This document shows, in pieces, positions 46,201 through 57,358 of a stretch of 64,000 nt of DNA. Where the stretch lies: NCBI GenBank assembly GCA_023614405.1, contig CM042684.1, forward strand, positions 201,568,941 through 201,632,940. The letters run 5' to 3'. The DNA is from Avena insularis (lineage: Eukaryota; Streptophyta; Magnoliopsida; Poales; Poaceae). The translations under genes were made by a program, and so were the position numbers. Numbering within the stretch: position 1 is the stretch's first letter; the number at the start of each line of letters is the position of its first letter. The notes beneath the pieces are model-generated. The model was given only the letters and a program-made list of their open reading frames with translations, did not search any database and was not told the DNA's origin.

Positions 46201-48795
46201 TTGGATCCCAGTGGTGGTTTATGAAAAGAACAAACATGCAATGACTCTAGTTGTGGTTTATGAAAAGGACACACATGCAATGACACTAGTGGTGGTTTAT
46301 GAAAAGGACACCACATGCAAATACATGCAATGACACTGGTGGATCCATCTGGTTTATGAGAAGGACACCACATGCAATGAGTCTAGTGGATCTAAGTGGT
46401 GGTTTATGAAAAGAACACCACATGCTGGAGTGGCATCATTGCATGTGTTCTTTTCAAAAACCAAAGTGATGCACACTGACACACACACACACTCAATGAC
46501 TCTAGTGGTGGTTTATGGAAAGGATAACACATGCAATGACTCTGGTGGATCCATGTGGTTTATGAAAAGAACAACACATGCAATGACTCGCGTGGTGGTT
46601 TATGAAAAGGACACCACATGTAGTGACTCTGGTGGATCCAAGTGGTGGTTTATGAAAAGTACACCAAATGTAGTGACCCTGGTTGTGGTTTATGAAAAGG
46701 ACACACATGCAATGACATGCATTGGGTCCAAGTGGTGGTTTATGAAAAATACACCCAATGTAGTGACCCTGGTGGTGGTTTGTGAAAGGGACACACATGC
46801 AATGACATGTATTAGATCCAAGTGGTGGTTTATGAAAAGAACAAACATGCAATGACCCTAGTTGTGGTTTATGAACGGGACACACATGCAATGACATGCA
46901 TTGGATCCAAGTGGTGGTTTATGAAAAGTACACCCAATGAAGTGACCCTGGTGGTGGTTTATGAAAGGGACACACATGCAATGACATGCATTGGATCCAA
47001 ATGGTGGTTTATGAAATGAACAAACATGCAATGACCCTAGTTGTGGTTTATGAAAGGGACACACATGCAATGACATGCATTGGATCCAAGTAGTGGTTTA
47101 TGAAAATAACAAACAATCAATGACTCTAGTTGTGATTTATGAAAAGGACACACATGTAATGACACTAGTGGTGGTTTATGAAAAGGACACCACATGCAAA
47201 GACATGCAATGACACTAGTGGATCCATGTGGTTTATGAGAATGGCACCACATGCAATGAGTCTGGTGGATCCAAGTGGTGGTTTATGAAAAGAACACCAC
47301 ATGCTGGAGTGGCATCATTGCATGTGTTCTTTTAAAAAACTAGAGTGATGCACACGACACACACACATTCAATGACTCTAGTTGTGGTTTATGAAAAGGA
47401 CACCACATGCAATGACTCTGGTGGATCCAAGTGGTGGTTTATGAAAAGTACACCAAATGTATGGACCCTTGTTGTGGTTTATGGAAAGGACACACACGCA
47501 ATGACATGCATTGGATCCAAGTGGTGGTTTATGAAAAGGATAGCCCATGCAGTGAACCTAGTTGTGGTTTATGAAAAGGACACACATGCAATGACATGCA
47601 TTGGATCCAAGTGGTGGTTTATTAAAAGAACAAACTTGCAATGACCCTTGTTGTGGTTTATGAAAGGGACACACATGCAATGACATCCATTGGATCCAAG
47701 TGGTGGTTTATGAAAAGAACAATCATGCAATGACTCTGGTTGTGGTTTATGAAAAGGACACACATGCAATGACACTAGTGGTGGTTTATGAAAAGGACAC
47801 CACATGCAAAGACATGCAATGACACTAGTGGATCCATGTGGTTTTTGAGAAGGACACCACATGCAATGACTCTGGTGGATCCTCGTGGTGGTTTATGAAA
47901 AGAACACCATATGAAGTGACTCTGGTGGTGGTTTATGAAAATGACACACATGCAATGACACTGGTGGATCCAAGTGGTGGTTTATCAAAAGAACCAACAT
48001 GCAATGAACCTTGTTGTGGTTTATGAGAACGACAAACATGCAATGACTCTGGTGTATCCATGTGGTTTATGAAAAGAACACCATATGCTGGAGTGGTATC
48101 ATTGCATGTGTTCTTTTCAAAAACCACAGTGATGCACACTAACACACACATGAAGTGACTCTGGTTATGGTTTATGAAAAGGACACACATGCAATGACAT
48201 TGGTGGATCCAAGTGGTGGTTTATGGAAAGAACAAACATGCAATGACTCTGGTTATGGTTTATGAAAAGGACACACACACGCAATGACACTAGTGGTGGT
48301 TTATGAAAAGAACACACATGCAAAGCCATGCAATGACACTAGTGGATGCATGTGGTTTATGAGGACACACATGCAATGACTCTGGTGGATCCATGTAGTT
48401 TATGAAAAGAACACCGCATGCTGGAGTGGCATCATTGCATGTGTTTGTTTCAAAAACCACACTGATGCACATTGACACACACACATGCAATGACTCTGGT
48501 GGATCCAGGTGGTTTATGAAAAGAACAACACATGCAATGACTCTAGTGGTGGTATCTGAAAAGGGCACAAGATGCAGTGACTCTGGTGGATCCAAGTGGT
48601 GGTTTATGAAAAGTACACCAAATGCAGTGACCCTGGTGGATCCAGGTGGTGGCTTATGAAAAGAACACACATGCAAAGGCAATTGGTGGATCCATTTGGT
48701 TTATGAAAAGGACACACATGCAGTGACTCTAGTCCTGGTTTCTGAAAACAAGACAACATGCAAATGACACTGGTTGATCCATGTGGTTTAGTACG
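34218..48795 (+). repeat. Satellite array with higher-order repeats (14.6 kb)
   Basis: Tandem monomers of two lengths: about 40 bp (atgactctagtggtggttta...) and about 50 bp (with an extra ggatccaag block). Roughly 28-30 monomers make a higher-order unit of 1.22-1.32 kb. Units recur at about 35.4, 36.6, 37.9, 39.2, 40.5, 41.7, 43.0, 45.2 and 46.5 kb, and a shortened unit lies near 44.2-44.7 kb. Each unit carries two punctuation blocks: an inverted monomer (gcatgtgttcttttcaaaaa) followed by a (CA)n tract. The middle is very uniform; 34.2-35.3 and 47.4-48.8 kb are more divergent, as expected when unequal exchange acts mainly inside an array. Many monomers keep GGATCC. Frames of 60-150 codons on both strands are a by-product of the periodicity, not genes. 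Confidence 0.95.
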
Positions 48796-49155
48796 AAACA
48801 TGCATTTTCCATTTCTTAAAGGAACACGCATGCCTACTCTTTCTATTTTCTATTTGAATCCCTTATTCTATCTTGCCCTTGGTTTTTTGATACTACTCAG
48901 GTTTGCCCTCTCTCGGTCACAAATCTCACAAAAGCCCAAACGTGTGCTCACTCTGGGTGTTACGCCCTGATTGGCTAACATAGATGTCACGTGGATCGTG
49001 CCCACCAACTGTTGGTCCTCTGTGATCCAACGGGCAGGATAACCCCTCCCTTTAGCACTTTTTTATGCAGGGTCTATCCATGCCACCTCTCTATCCGTGC
49101 CACCAATACTTTACCTCCATAAACAAGTGAAAATCCATCTAAATAAAATAAATGA
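48796..49155. other. Low-copy-looking spacer after the satellite
   Basis: After the last recognisable half-monomer (gatccatgtggttt) the sequence becomes non-repetitive within the window. No gene or element boundary is recognised. Confidence 0.4.
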
Positions 49156-49733
49156 TCATATTTCGAAGAGGCTATTGTCTTCGTCTTCCGATTCGTCCTC
49201 GTCTTCATCAACGCCATGGTCCTTGACATTGCCGCTGTCGGTGTCCTCCTCTGATGACTCGACACCACCCCTTCCTTGTATAAGCACGATATCTCCTCAA
49301 TGGAGTCCTCCTCCTCCTCTTCATAGTCCCACGGGTCCACGTCACTCTCCTCCGCTTCTGCCTCCAACTGATCGATGAACGCCTCCTCGTTGGCCGAGCC
49401 GGACTCATCCAAATAGTTGTCTCCTATCTTCTTCCTGGTCTTCTTATCATTCCTCTTCTTGCCCGTACTCACTGGTGCAACACGCGCTCCCGTCATAGCT
49501 GTTGCTTTGCGCTCGTCCGTCGCTGCAGGTACCCCATGCTCCTCTCGCGCGGCCGGTATGAGCTTCGACGTCGCGGTGTCCTCGAGTGCCACTGTTGATG
49601 GATCCTGGGGCAGTCGGACATGACGTGTTGCCTTAGTAGGAAACTCACGAGCATGAACAATGCAGCGAAGAGCAAGGGACGCAGGACAGTCAGTGGATGG
49701 CTTGGACCTGCCATTGCCACGGCGAGGGGGCAT
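49156..49733 (-). pseudogene. Hypothetical acidic protein gene or fragment
   Basis: Minus-strand frame starting at ATG 49731-49733 in a good context (M-P-P-R-R-G-N-G-R-S-K). The basic/Ser-rich N-terminus is followed by a Lys/Arg stretch (K-K-R-N-D-K-K-T-R-K-K) that could act as a nuclear localisation signal, then a strongly acidic C-terminus (E-S-D-V-D-P-W-D-Y-E-E-E-E-E-D). Near 49270-49295 the acidic coding switches frame and continues as S-S-E-E-D-T-D-S-G ... D-E-D-E-D-E-S-E-D-E-D, ending at TGA 49156-49158. So either a one- or two-base frameshift has occurred or a small intron is missed. I do not recognise the family. It does not resemble the retrotransposon proteins around it. Confidence 0.45.
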
Positions 49734-50342
49734 CGTGCTCGAGGATGTTGTTTGGAATGAGCGATGGCAGGTACACATAGTTAGGTGCCGATCTGATCAA
49801 GGGACGAGAAATGGTTTCGTGCGTCGTGTACACGCATGGATTTGTCGATTATATTAAAAAATGTAATATCTCGCGCACTAAACATAATTTGATTACAACA
49901 AAAGTGACACAGCGTATTCTAGACTCGTAAATATCCCATGCGTGCCTGTCGACATGGAGTTCAACATGCCGACGTGATCGTGCAGCAATTGCGCACGTCA
50001 TTGTCCCATTAGTAGGTGACACACGCACGCGGGACGTGCACGCCGATGCCCGTGATTACCACCCGGCTCCACTCATTTTTTTAAGGGTAAGCTCGCACTA
50101 CTCTTATTATATACTGGATTTTAGGCGGTGCCGAAGACCATTGAATTGTCCATCGCAATAAAGACAAGTCCCATCGATTCCCTATCCCTGCCTCACTGGC
50201 TTCTTTTAGAAGGTAGACCGTACACGGTGGTCTGGTATAATAGTAGTAGTACTACTAGACCACGGCCTCTACTCTTTGACTCTTCTCCCACACTAATCAC
50301 TATCTTCTTCCTCCTGCCGCCACCTCCCTCCCCCTGCAAGCC
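49734..50342. promoter_or_regulatory. Possible divergent promoter region
   Basis: About 600 bp between the minus-strand acidic frame and the plus-strand ATG at 50343. It contains AT-rich patches (attatattaaaaa near 49848; tattatatactgg near 50105) and, just before 50343, a pyrimidine-rich CT stretch typical of plant 5' UTRs. Inference only. Confidence 0.3.
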
Positions 50343-50730
50343 ATGGCTCCCTTGAGGAGAGGTCGGTCGACCATCCTCTTGGAGAAAAAGGATAGAGCTC
50401 GCCGCGAGGAAATTGTTGCTCTACCAGCCCCTCAAGCCCTCTCTCACTAAGGCCCAATCTCTCCCAACAATGGCGCCGAATGTTCTAGCAGGGGAGGGCT
50501 CCTCTCGGTATGGTATTCTTGTTCTACTTCTTCTCCATCTTCTTCTCCATCATGATCTTAGTCTACTTGTTCTTGTTTTTTTCTTCTACTTGCTCTTCCT
50601 CTTCTACGTATTACAAGCTGGCCATGGAGCCAGAATCCACCACGATGGAGGCATTGGAGGACCTGTTCGGTCCCGTTCCAGGTCTCAGCAAGGTAGCAAA
50701 TCTCCACACTATTATTTGACTGAGTTGTGA
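50343..50730 (+). other. Possible 5' part of a plant gene (exon/intron fragment)
   Basis: Two ATGs in good context follow a CT-rich leader: 50343 (35 codons, M-A-P-L-R-R-G-R-S, stop at 50448) and 50470 (M-A-P-N-V-L-A-G-E-G-S-S-R, open to 50730). A T-rich tract from gtatgg (50509) to tattacaag (about 50617) looks like a short intron. After it the DNA could be read as A-M-E-P-E-S-T-T-M-E-A-L-E-D-L-F-G-P, followed by another GT (gtagcaaat). The gene model is uncertain, because the joined frame depends on which splice sites are used. An LTR begins at 50815, so any gene is truncated. Confidence 0.3.
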
Positions 50731-50814
50731 TGTGGATATCTTAGATCGTGTCCGCCGCATTGGTTTTTTCTTCTCCTTTTGCAAGTTGTATTAGTTTTCA
50801 TGATTATGACTGGA

Positions 50815-51868
50815 TGATGTAGCCCGACCTTCGATCGTTACCACATCATGGTCTTCAATTTATGCCAAGTCGTCATGGATTCGAAAGGTGAATCCATTCC
50901 TCTATGCGAACCCACTTCCTACCCTCTTGAATGGTATACTACTTCATACTCCATCCCATATCCATGATAGGTTCACACCAACAAGTACGGAGGCATGGGA
51001 GGAAGCTCGAAGCACCAAGCCCGACAGACGGAGGCTTGGAAGAGAAGACAGACCAGAGCATCCAGATTCAGAACTGAAGTCTTCGCTATCATCGCCCCGG
51101 AGAGTCTGCCCAATGCCAGCCAGAATGTCCGGAGCAGCCGGAGTGCTCGGCCAGATCTAGCCGGAGTGTCTGGCCTTCCCCATCCCTGTCCTAGCGCGGA
51201 CAATCAGTATGCTACATCGGACTGTACCCGGACACTACCTAGAGTGTTCGGCCACCCCGGACTATGCGGTCCACCCGACCCGGACTCTGCGGCCTAAGTG
51301 ATGGGCTTGCGAGCCAACTTCTGGGACCTTGAACCATGTACCCCTCTATTCCGCACCAAACCCTAGTTTTATGCCCAAACTACCCCTGAAATTGTGGTTG
51401 GCCTATAAATAGAGCCCCCACCCCTCATTGTATCCCTTAGGCATATATGATAGACTAAAGAAAACCCCCTTTGTGGAATCTCTAGTTTTGCCTCATACCC
51501 TTATACCAAAGGGGATCGACTATCGTCACCACCTTGTTGGAGTTTGCATTGGGCCTCCCTCATTGTACAAGGCCTTGGCATCGGTGTCCCTTTGTCAAGA
51601 TGTCAAGACGCTATCCAAGGTGTTCTTCCCTCTCCGCGTGGGATCGAGGGAGCACGTTGACCAATCTTTCCTTGCGAGGATTTTACCGGACCGGTGGTCA
51701 CTGGCGGGAGCAATCGACCTTGTATCGTGTGAGTTTTGCATGTGTTCATCATGTTCTTCGCGAGGTGTGCGTCCGGTTCCGCTACCTTCTCCCTTTCCCC
51801 TCGCTTTCCCATCGATTTGACAACGAGATCCGTGAAGATCAGGCCACCCACGGGGTCACCCCATAACA
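50815..51868 (+). repeat. A-type LTR (solo or remnant) with primer site
   Basis: Starts TGATGTAGCCCGACC, ends ccccataaca. A TATA-like ctataaatag lies near 51403. Dyads with a GAGTGTCC-like core at about 51070-51290. It is followed directly by tttggtatcagcag (51869-51882), an iMet-like primer site, so it was a 5' LTR; the rest of that element is missing because D begins at 51883. Confidence 0.85.
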
Positions 51869-51882
51869 TTTGGTATCAGCAG
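51869..51882 (+). other. Primer-binding site of the truncated A-type element
   Basis: TTTGGTATCAGCAG, initiator-Met-like. The next base starts the 5' LTR of element D. Confidence 0.7.
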
Positions 51883-52870
51883 TGATGCGGCCCGTCCTAT
51901 GGACGCTCCTACATCTACACCACCGAGTCCCCCAAGTGGACCGATGACCCGTGCCCGACCCAAGCTCCTTCAAGATAAGGTGAATTCGCTCCTCTCATCA
52001 TGTGACTTTGACATACATCTGGATGGCTTGGTACTTCATACCACTACTCTGTGCATCATCAGGTACGAACCCCCGCCGCGTCGACCCACGAGCTCTGAAG
52101 CTGCACCTGTCCTGAAGATGCCTGAGCCGGAGTGTCCGCCCGGATCCAGCCGGAGTGTCTGATGTGACTCAGGCGGAGTGTCTAGCCTGCCCCAGCACCA
52201 ACCTATCATGGACATTCAGAAGGCTAGTTCGGACACTACCCGGACACTACCCAGAATGTCCGGCCACCCCGGAGTGTCTGGCCGAACTCGACCGGAGTGT
52301 CCGGCCTGAAGATGGGCCTGCGAGCCTAGCTGTTTCCTGTCGCCCATGTACCCCTCTACTTCGCCCAGAACTCTACTTTAATGCCTGAATTACCCCTGAA
52401 CTTGTGGTTGGCCTATATATAGTCCCCCACCTCCATTGTAAACCCTAGGCATGATATTGGAATTTGTGGAAACCCCTTTGTGGATCTATCTAGTTCTTGC
52501 CTCATGCTCCTTAACCAAGGAGCACCAATATCACCAAACCTCGTTGGAGTTTGCATCGTGCCTCCGCGTTGTACAAGGCCTTGGCATCGGTGTCCCTTTG
52601 GCAAGACGTCAAGATCTCAACGAGTCTCCCATCTCGCCGTGCCGGTTCGAGAGAGAGTCCTCCACCCGACGCCGATCCTAGGGATTACGCCGGACCGGTC
52701 ACCGCCGGCGTGAGCTATTGGTGTGTATCGTGGTTTTGCATGTGTGTGTTCATCGCGTTCTTCGTGCGTGGGTTCATCGTGTTCATCCTTCCCTCCTTTC
52801 CCCGCACTCCATCCTCGATTTGAGTGGGATTCGTGAAAGGTCGGGCCACCCTAGAGGTTTGCCCTCAACA
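51883..52870 (+). repeat. 5' LTR of element D (B-type)
   Basis: Begins TGATGCGGCCCGTCC, ends gccctcaaca. TATA near 52413-52423. Dyads with a GGAGTGTCC core at about 52120-52310. CR-like motif G-P-M-T-R-A-R-P-K-L-L-Q-D-K-V-N-S encoded at about 51935-51995. Confidence 0.88.
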
Positions 52871-52872
52871 TA

Positions 52873-52886
52873 TTGGTATCAAGAGC
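52873..52886 (+). other. Primer-binding site of element D
   Basis: TTGGTATCAAGAGC, two bases after the LTR; initiator tRNA-Met type, identical to that of element C. Confidence 0.82.
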
Positions 52887-54054
52887 TTCGTTGCTCACGA
52901 ATTCCCCCCCAAATTTTTCTTCTATCCACCAAAAATTCGAAAATCCACAAAAAAGGAGCCCCATATTTGCCTTTGGATCGATCTCTTGATTTGGAGTGTT
53001 CTTTGTGGTTTTGATCCGACCAAACCTTGTCTTAGGAGTTGGTCCAACTTTATCCTGCGTTTTCCCAGCCCGATTTGGCCAGTTTTTCACAGATTTGAGG
53101 CCTTATGGCGAGGATTTCCGCTCAAGAGCACGAGCAGGAAACCCGCGCCGGAGTGTCTGGACCGATTTGACCGGAGTGTCCAGCCGAATCCGACCGGAGT
53201 GTCCGGCCTAGAGAGACCGGAGTGTCCGGCTGTAACAGCAAGCTTCCGCATCAACAACTCTTGTGCTCATTGACACCACGGCCCACGAACATCATCCTGC
53301 ACCATCGACGCCAAGTTCATCATCACCAATGAAGGTATAACTTGCGTCACCTTGTTAACCCCTATCTTCCTTTGTGTGTACATATCCCATGAGAGTGGCT
53401 CACCTTGTGTTTGCTTGAGCATTGTGCATTTGTCCTTGGATAGTGAGAGTGCAAGAGCAATATCAAGTGTGACTAGGTAGCATCAAGGGAGAGCAAAAAG
53501 AAAAGATACAAAGCAAAAAAATAAAAATAGTCTTCCCTTGCAAAAGAGAGTCTCAAAGCTTGTAAGCAAGAGAGAGAAGAGCGCCCAAGGCAATTGCACA
53601 AATCCGTTGCTCATTTTTCCTCTTTGCAAACGAGCCACGGTCTCTCCTTGCATTGGCACGACAACGAGATTAGTCTTCGTTAGGACATTTTGTTTGCTCA
53701 TTTTCATAGTCGTGCCAATCCCAACAATCTCCAGGTGTGTGTATATAGTCGTAGGTTCCCGTCACCCCTTTGAGTTGTTGACCTTTGCCTTTGACTTGAG
53801 TTTTGTTGGATTTTACCCACATTTGACTATCCCTTTTCTTTTGGTTGGTTCTTTGGCATTCCACAATCCTATCCTACCACCAACAAGCTTTTGAGAGTTA
53901 GTTCTTGCTTTAGTGTGAGTTTTCTTTGCAATTCCACTTTGCAGGCTTATAGCTCTCAATTGTGGTTTCTAGTTTGGTGCAATCCCCAAGGTGAGGTACA
54001 AGGATAACACCACCATATTCCACTTCCATATATAATACTTGTGTGTTTTGCATC
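52887..54054 (+). other. Leader of element D
   Basis: About 1.2 kb non-coding and the most complete leader of the family here. A second cluster of ccggagtgtccgg dyads lies at about 53140-53235, with the same core as in this element's LTR. No long ORF. Confidence 0.75.
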
Positions 54055-55959
54055 ATGGATAGGCACGGTGAGTCGAGCCAACCACCTCCCCAAGAACAAG
54101 ATCAAGAACCGAACATGACGCGTGCAAGTCACTTCATCGTTCGACAAGAGTTTCGTGAACGTTGCCAAGCCCTTGAGATGCGACAAGATGAAAAATTTGG
54201 CGAGATGCAAGCCGAGTTCAAGAACATCGACAACCGCTTCGACGGCCTCGAACAACAAATGCACGCAATGCATCACAACTTCGGTCACCAAAATGAAGCG
54301 CTCCAATTCTCCATTGCCGAAACAAATGACAATCTTCGACGCCTCATCGCCGGTATGTCAAGACCACGTTCACGCGCATCAAGCTCTTAAAGCTCTTTGC
54401 ATCGTCATGCTCCTCCTCAACAAGATCTTCACCCAAGTGCTCCAAGACACAATGATGGCCCCGTGGTTGAAGATGGAAGTTCTTTGAACTATGTACCTTC
54501 GCCACGGCACGCCGCAACGTCAATCTATGATGGTGATTTCTCTTCAAGGCCACGAGCAAGGCAAGAAGCACACCGTCATCACGCAAGGGAATTAGTGATC
54601 CAACAAGATCAACCACAAGAAGATCTGCAAGTGTAACCGCAAGTATACCACCATCGACCGTGACACATACTTGACACAACAAGTGATGACTCCAATTTGG
54701 AGAATGAAGCTCGTCATCGATGTGAAGCTCTCCAAGATCCTCCTCCTCGTCATCACCGTCATGAACGTCCGCACCGACACCATGGTCATCACAAGGTGCC
54801 TCCTCCACCTCAACAAAACTTGGAGCGTCAAGTGATACAAGTTGAACGACGCCCACCATGTCAAGAGGCTCATGACCATGTTCTTCGGCGTGAGGCCCAT
54901 GTGCCTAATAAACATCACCAACCGAGGAACGAGCCTCATCTTCGTCATCAACCGTGTCATGAGGCTCCACATCCTCAACAACCTCATGGGGCCCAAGTGC
55001 CTCAACACCGTCAACAACCGCGCCAAGAGCAAGAGCAAGCTCCTCAACAACAATATCAAGAGGAAGCTCCGCAACAAGGTCACGAGAACAAAGTTCCACC
55101 GCATCAACCACAAGATCATCAACAAGGTCACCAAGCTCGTCGCAATGACCGCAATGATGAAGAAACTTTCGGCAAGCTCAAGTTCACAATGCCCAAGTTT
55201 ACCGGATCCAATGACCCCGAGGAATACCTCTCATGGGCACTCAAAGTCGGCAAGATCTTCCGCATGCACAACTATAGCAACGAGAAGATGGTCGCCATGG
55301 CTTCGCTTGAGTTTGATGATTACGCCAACCTTTGGTGGGAACAAGTTCAAGTTGCTCGTGATGCAAGGCAAGAGCCACCAATCACAACTTGGCCTGACAT
55401 GAAGGCTCACATGAGATCCCGATTCGTCCCCGCGCATTACACGCGTGACCTCTTCAACAACCTTCAAGCGCTTCATCAAGGGACAAAGACCGTGGAAGAA
55501 TACTTCAAGGAAACGGAACTCAACTTGATTCGTGCCAACATTGATGAGCGCATGGAGCAAACAATGGCACGTTTACTCATTGGCTTGAATCACCCAATCA
55601 ACCACATCGTCGAGTTCCAAACATACAACACCATGGTTGAGCTTGTGCACATCGCAAAAAAGGCTGAACGTCAAGTGCAAGAGGATATCAAGTACAACAA
55701 GCCCAAAACGTACCTCACCTACAAGCAAGCTTCAACCGCTACACCAACAACTTTCAATGGAAGCTCCTCAAGTACCCCCAAGACTTCCTTCAAGCCCACA
55801 CTTCCTCAAGGAAAACTGCCCCCAAGTGGCAAACAAGCAAAGAGTCATACACCTTTTAATGGTGAATGCTACAAGTGTGGAGATAAAGGACCCAAATCGG
55901 CTGAATGTGGAAACAAGAAAGTCTTGTTCATCCATGACAATGGTGATGAAGAGTACTTC
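54055..55959 (+). pseudogene. gag: Gag of element D
   Basis: ATG at 54055 (M-D-R-H-G-E-S-S). A single frame covers the helix-rich N-terminus, the His/Arg/Gln/Pro-rich region, the gag core (F-T-G-S-N-D-P-E-E-Y-L-S-W; W-W-E-Q-V-Q-V; M-R-S-R-F-V-P) and the zinc knuckle, interrupted only by three stops: TAA 54388, TAA 54634, TGA 54661. From 54697 it is open for over 400 codons. The zinc knuckle (55867-55908) reads C-Y-K-C-G-D-K-G-P-K-S-A-E-C: the zinc-binding His is replaced by Pro, so RNA binding by this domain would be lost. The frame is split by the hAT at 55968. Confidence 0.87.
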
Positions 55960-55967
55960 AGTGAAGT

Positions 55968-57350
55968 CAGGGCCGGTTCTATGTTTTTAGGGCCCTAGGG
56001 CGAAGTTGATGACGTGGGCCCGTAAAGTACTGGTATAAAAATTTGTGGGCAATATATAACCCTATTTTGCTTCCAAGGTACTAAGAGTTAATATCCAATG
56101 ACACATTCTCAATTTGAGATGTATAAATATGATTGGTAAGCACTTAAACAATGTCATCTAATAACAAAATTTGTACACCCTCCATCCTGAAAATGATATC
56201 ACAATTTTATCTAAATTTGGATGTATCTATATAGTAAATAGTACGTAGATATATTCGAATTTAAATCTATGTCATACTTTTTAGAATAGAGGGAGTACAA
56301 GAATACCAATTAAAATCATGCCCTAGTTTGACTACCTCAAAGAAGAAGAAAATGCCAATTACTCGCCAATAACGCTTTAGAGCTTCACTGAAAACTGTCA
56401 TCGCCATTTCTGGATGCCAAATTATTTAGGAAAATTTCAAGATCAATGTTATCCAAGATATCTTTCAAAATATAACACATAGCGTAAATTCTCGAAGAGA
56501 GTTAAATACATGAAACTAGAACCCTAACTCTCTCATTAATATTGGAACCAGATTTATGGACAACGGAACGTACTAGGGGAAGGGGCAGCAGCAATTAGGC
56601 CCGTGAGAAGCAGGGTGAGACGAAGATGAATTCCCCAATTCAATTGATCAATTCCTAGAAGATGATCTATGGTCCGTAGACTCCAAGCAGCGGCGGTCGG
56701 GGCATTCTAGCAATCAACGGAACAACTGAACACGGACATGACTACATGAGAACGATCCTCCATCAGTTAGGGCATGTACACTAGTCCAAATCAGCTCTCT
56801 ATAAGAAGGTGCCACCTAGGATTTTATGTGATGTGGATGAAAGAGAAGGAAGAGAGAGAATAAAGGTGTCTGTAATTCTACCGACGCTCGACTCCCCCAA
56901 AATTCGCTACATATAGACGACTAATTCCCTGTTGTATGGTAGCATGTGCGTATGGATGGCCCCAAGAGAAATCTCATTGGCCAGATCCCACTAAATCATG
57001 TTTGTATAGGCTAACTGCTTTCCTTTTTTATAGGCAGTTTAAAAGACAGGCTGTTGTAGAGGGTGTCTATACCACCGTCCCTATATGACATGGAGACTTG
57101 GTCGAGACAGCTTACGTCTTAACTAATGTCCATGCCCTTAGGCGGATACGTGCCTTACCTCTCCGGATGGACCTGACTCTCCCTTTGTGCTGGGCCTGTG
57201 CCTCTCCATTTCTTAGCCCAAAATAAAACAATGATTTTTATTTTTTTGAGTAACAAGGTTGGATAGGTAAAGCAGAATACAATCATGGGCCCTCCGCAGG
57301 CATGGGCCCTAGGGCACCGCCCATGTTGCCATGGGTCAGAGCCGGCCCTG
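55968..57350 (+). mobile_element. Non-autonomous hAT-like DNA transposon
   Basis: Terminal inverted repeats CAGGGCCGG(T/C)TCT at 55968 and, inverted, up to 57350. The flanking 8-bp duplication is agtgaagt (55960-55967) and agtgaaga (57351-57358), 7 of 8 matching, the length expected for hAT. Other gag copies read straight across this site. The 1383-bp interior has no transposase frame, so it depends on transposase in trans. A Stowaway MITE is nested inside. Confidence 0.82.
56176..56295 (+). mobile_element. Stowaway-type MITE
   Basis: About 120 bp, AT-rich, with ends cACCCTCCATCC and the inverted counterpart ending aGAGGGAG, flanked by TA on both sides (56174-56175, 56296-56297). This is the CTCCCTC(C/T)GT-type terminus of grass Stowaway (mariner-like) MITEs. 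It is nested in the hAT. Confidence 0.75.
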
Positions 57351-57358
57351 AGTGAAGA

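Noticed and set aside
34218..48795. CRISPR array
   Set aside because: Repeats are contiguous variants without unique spacers of constant length, and the context is a plant genome.
34319..48831. Many frames of 60-150 codons on both strands in the satellite (V-V-V-Y-E-K-D-T-H-A-M type on plus; H-V-C-P-F-H-K-P type on minus)
   Set aside because: They repeat with the satellite on both strands at once and lack gene context. Local spacing that is a multiple of three in a stop-poor monomer explains them.
50413..50730. Single-exon membrane protein of 105 codons
   Set aside because: The hydrophobic part coincides with a T-rich tract bounded by GT and AG that looks like an intron, so a membrane protein is the less likely reading.
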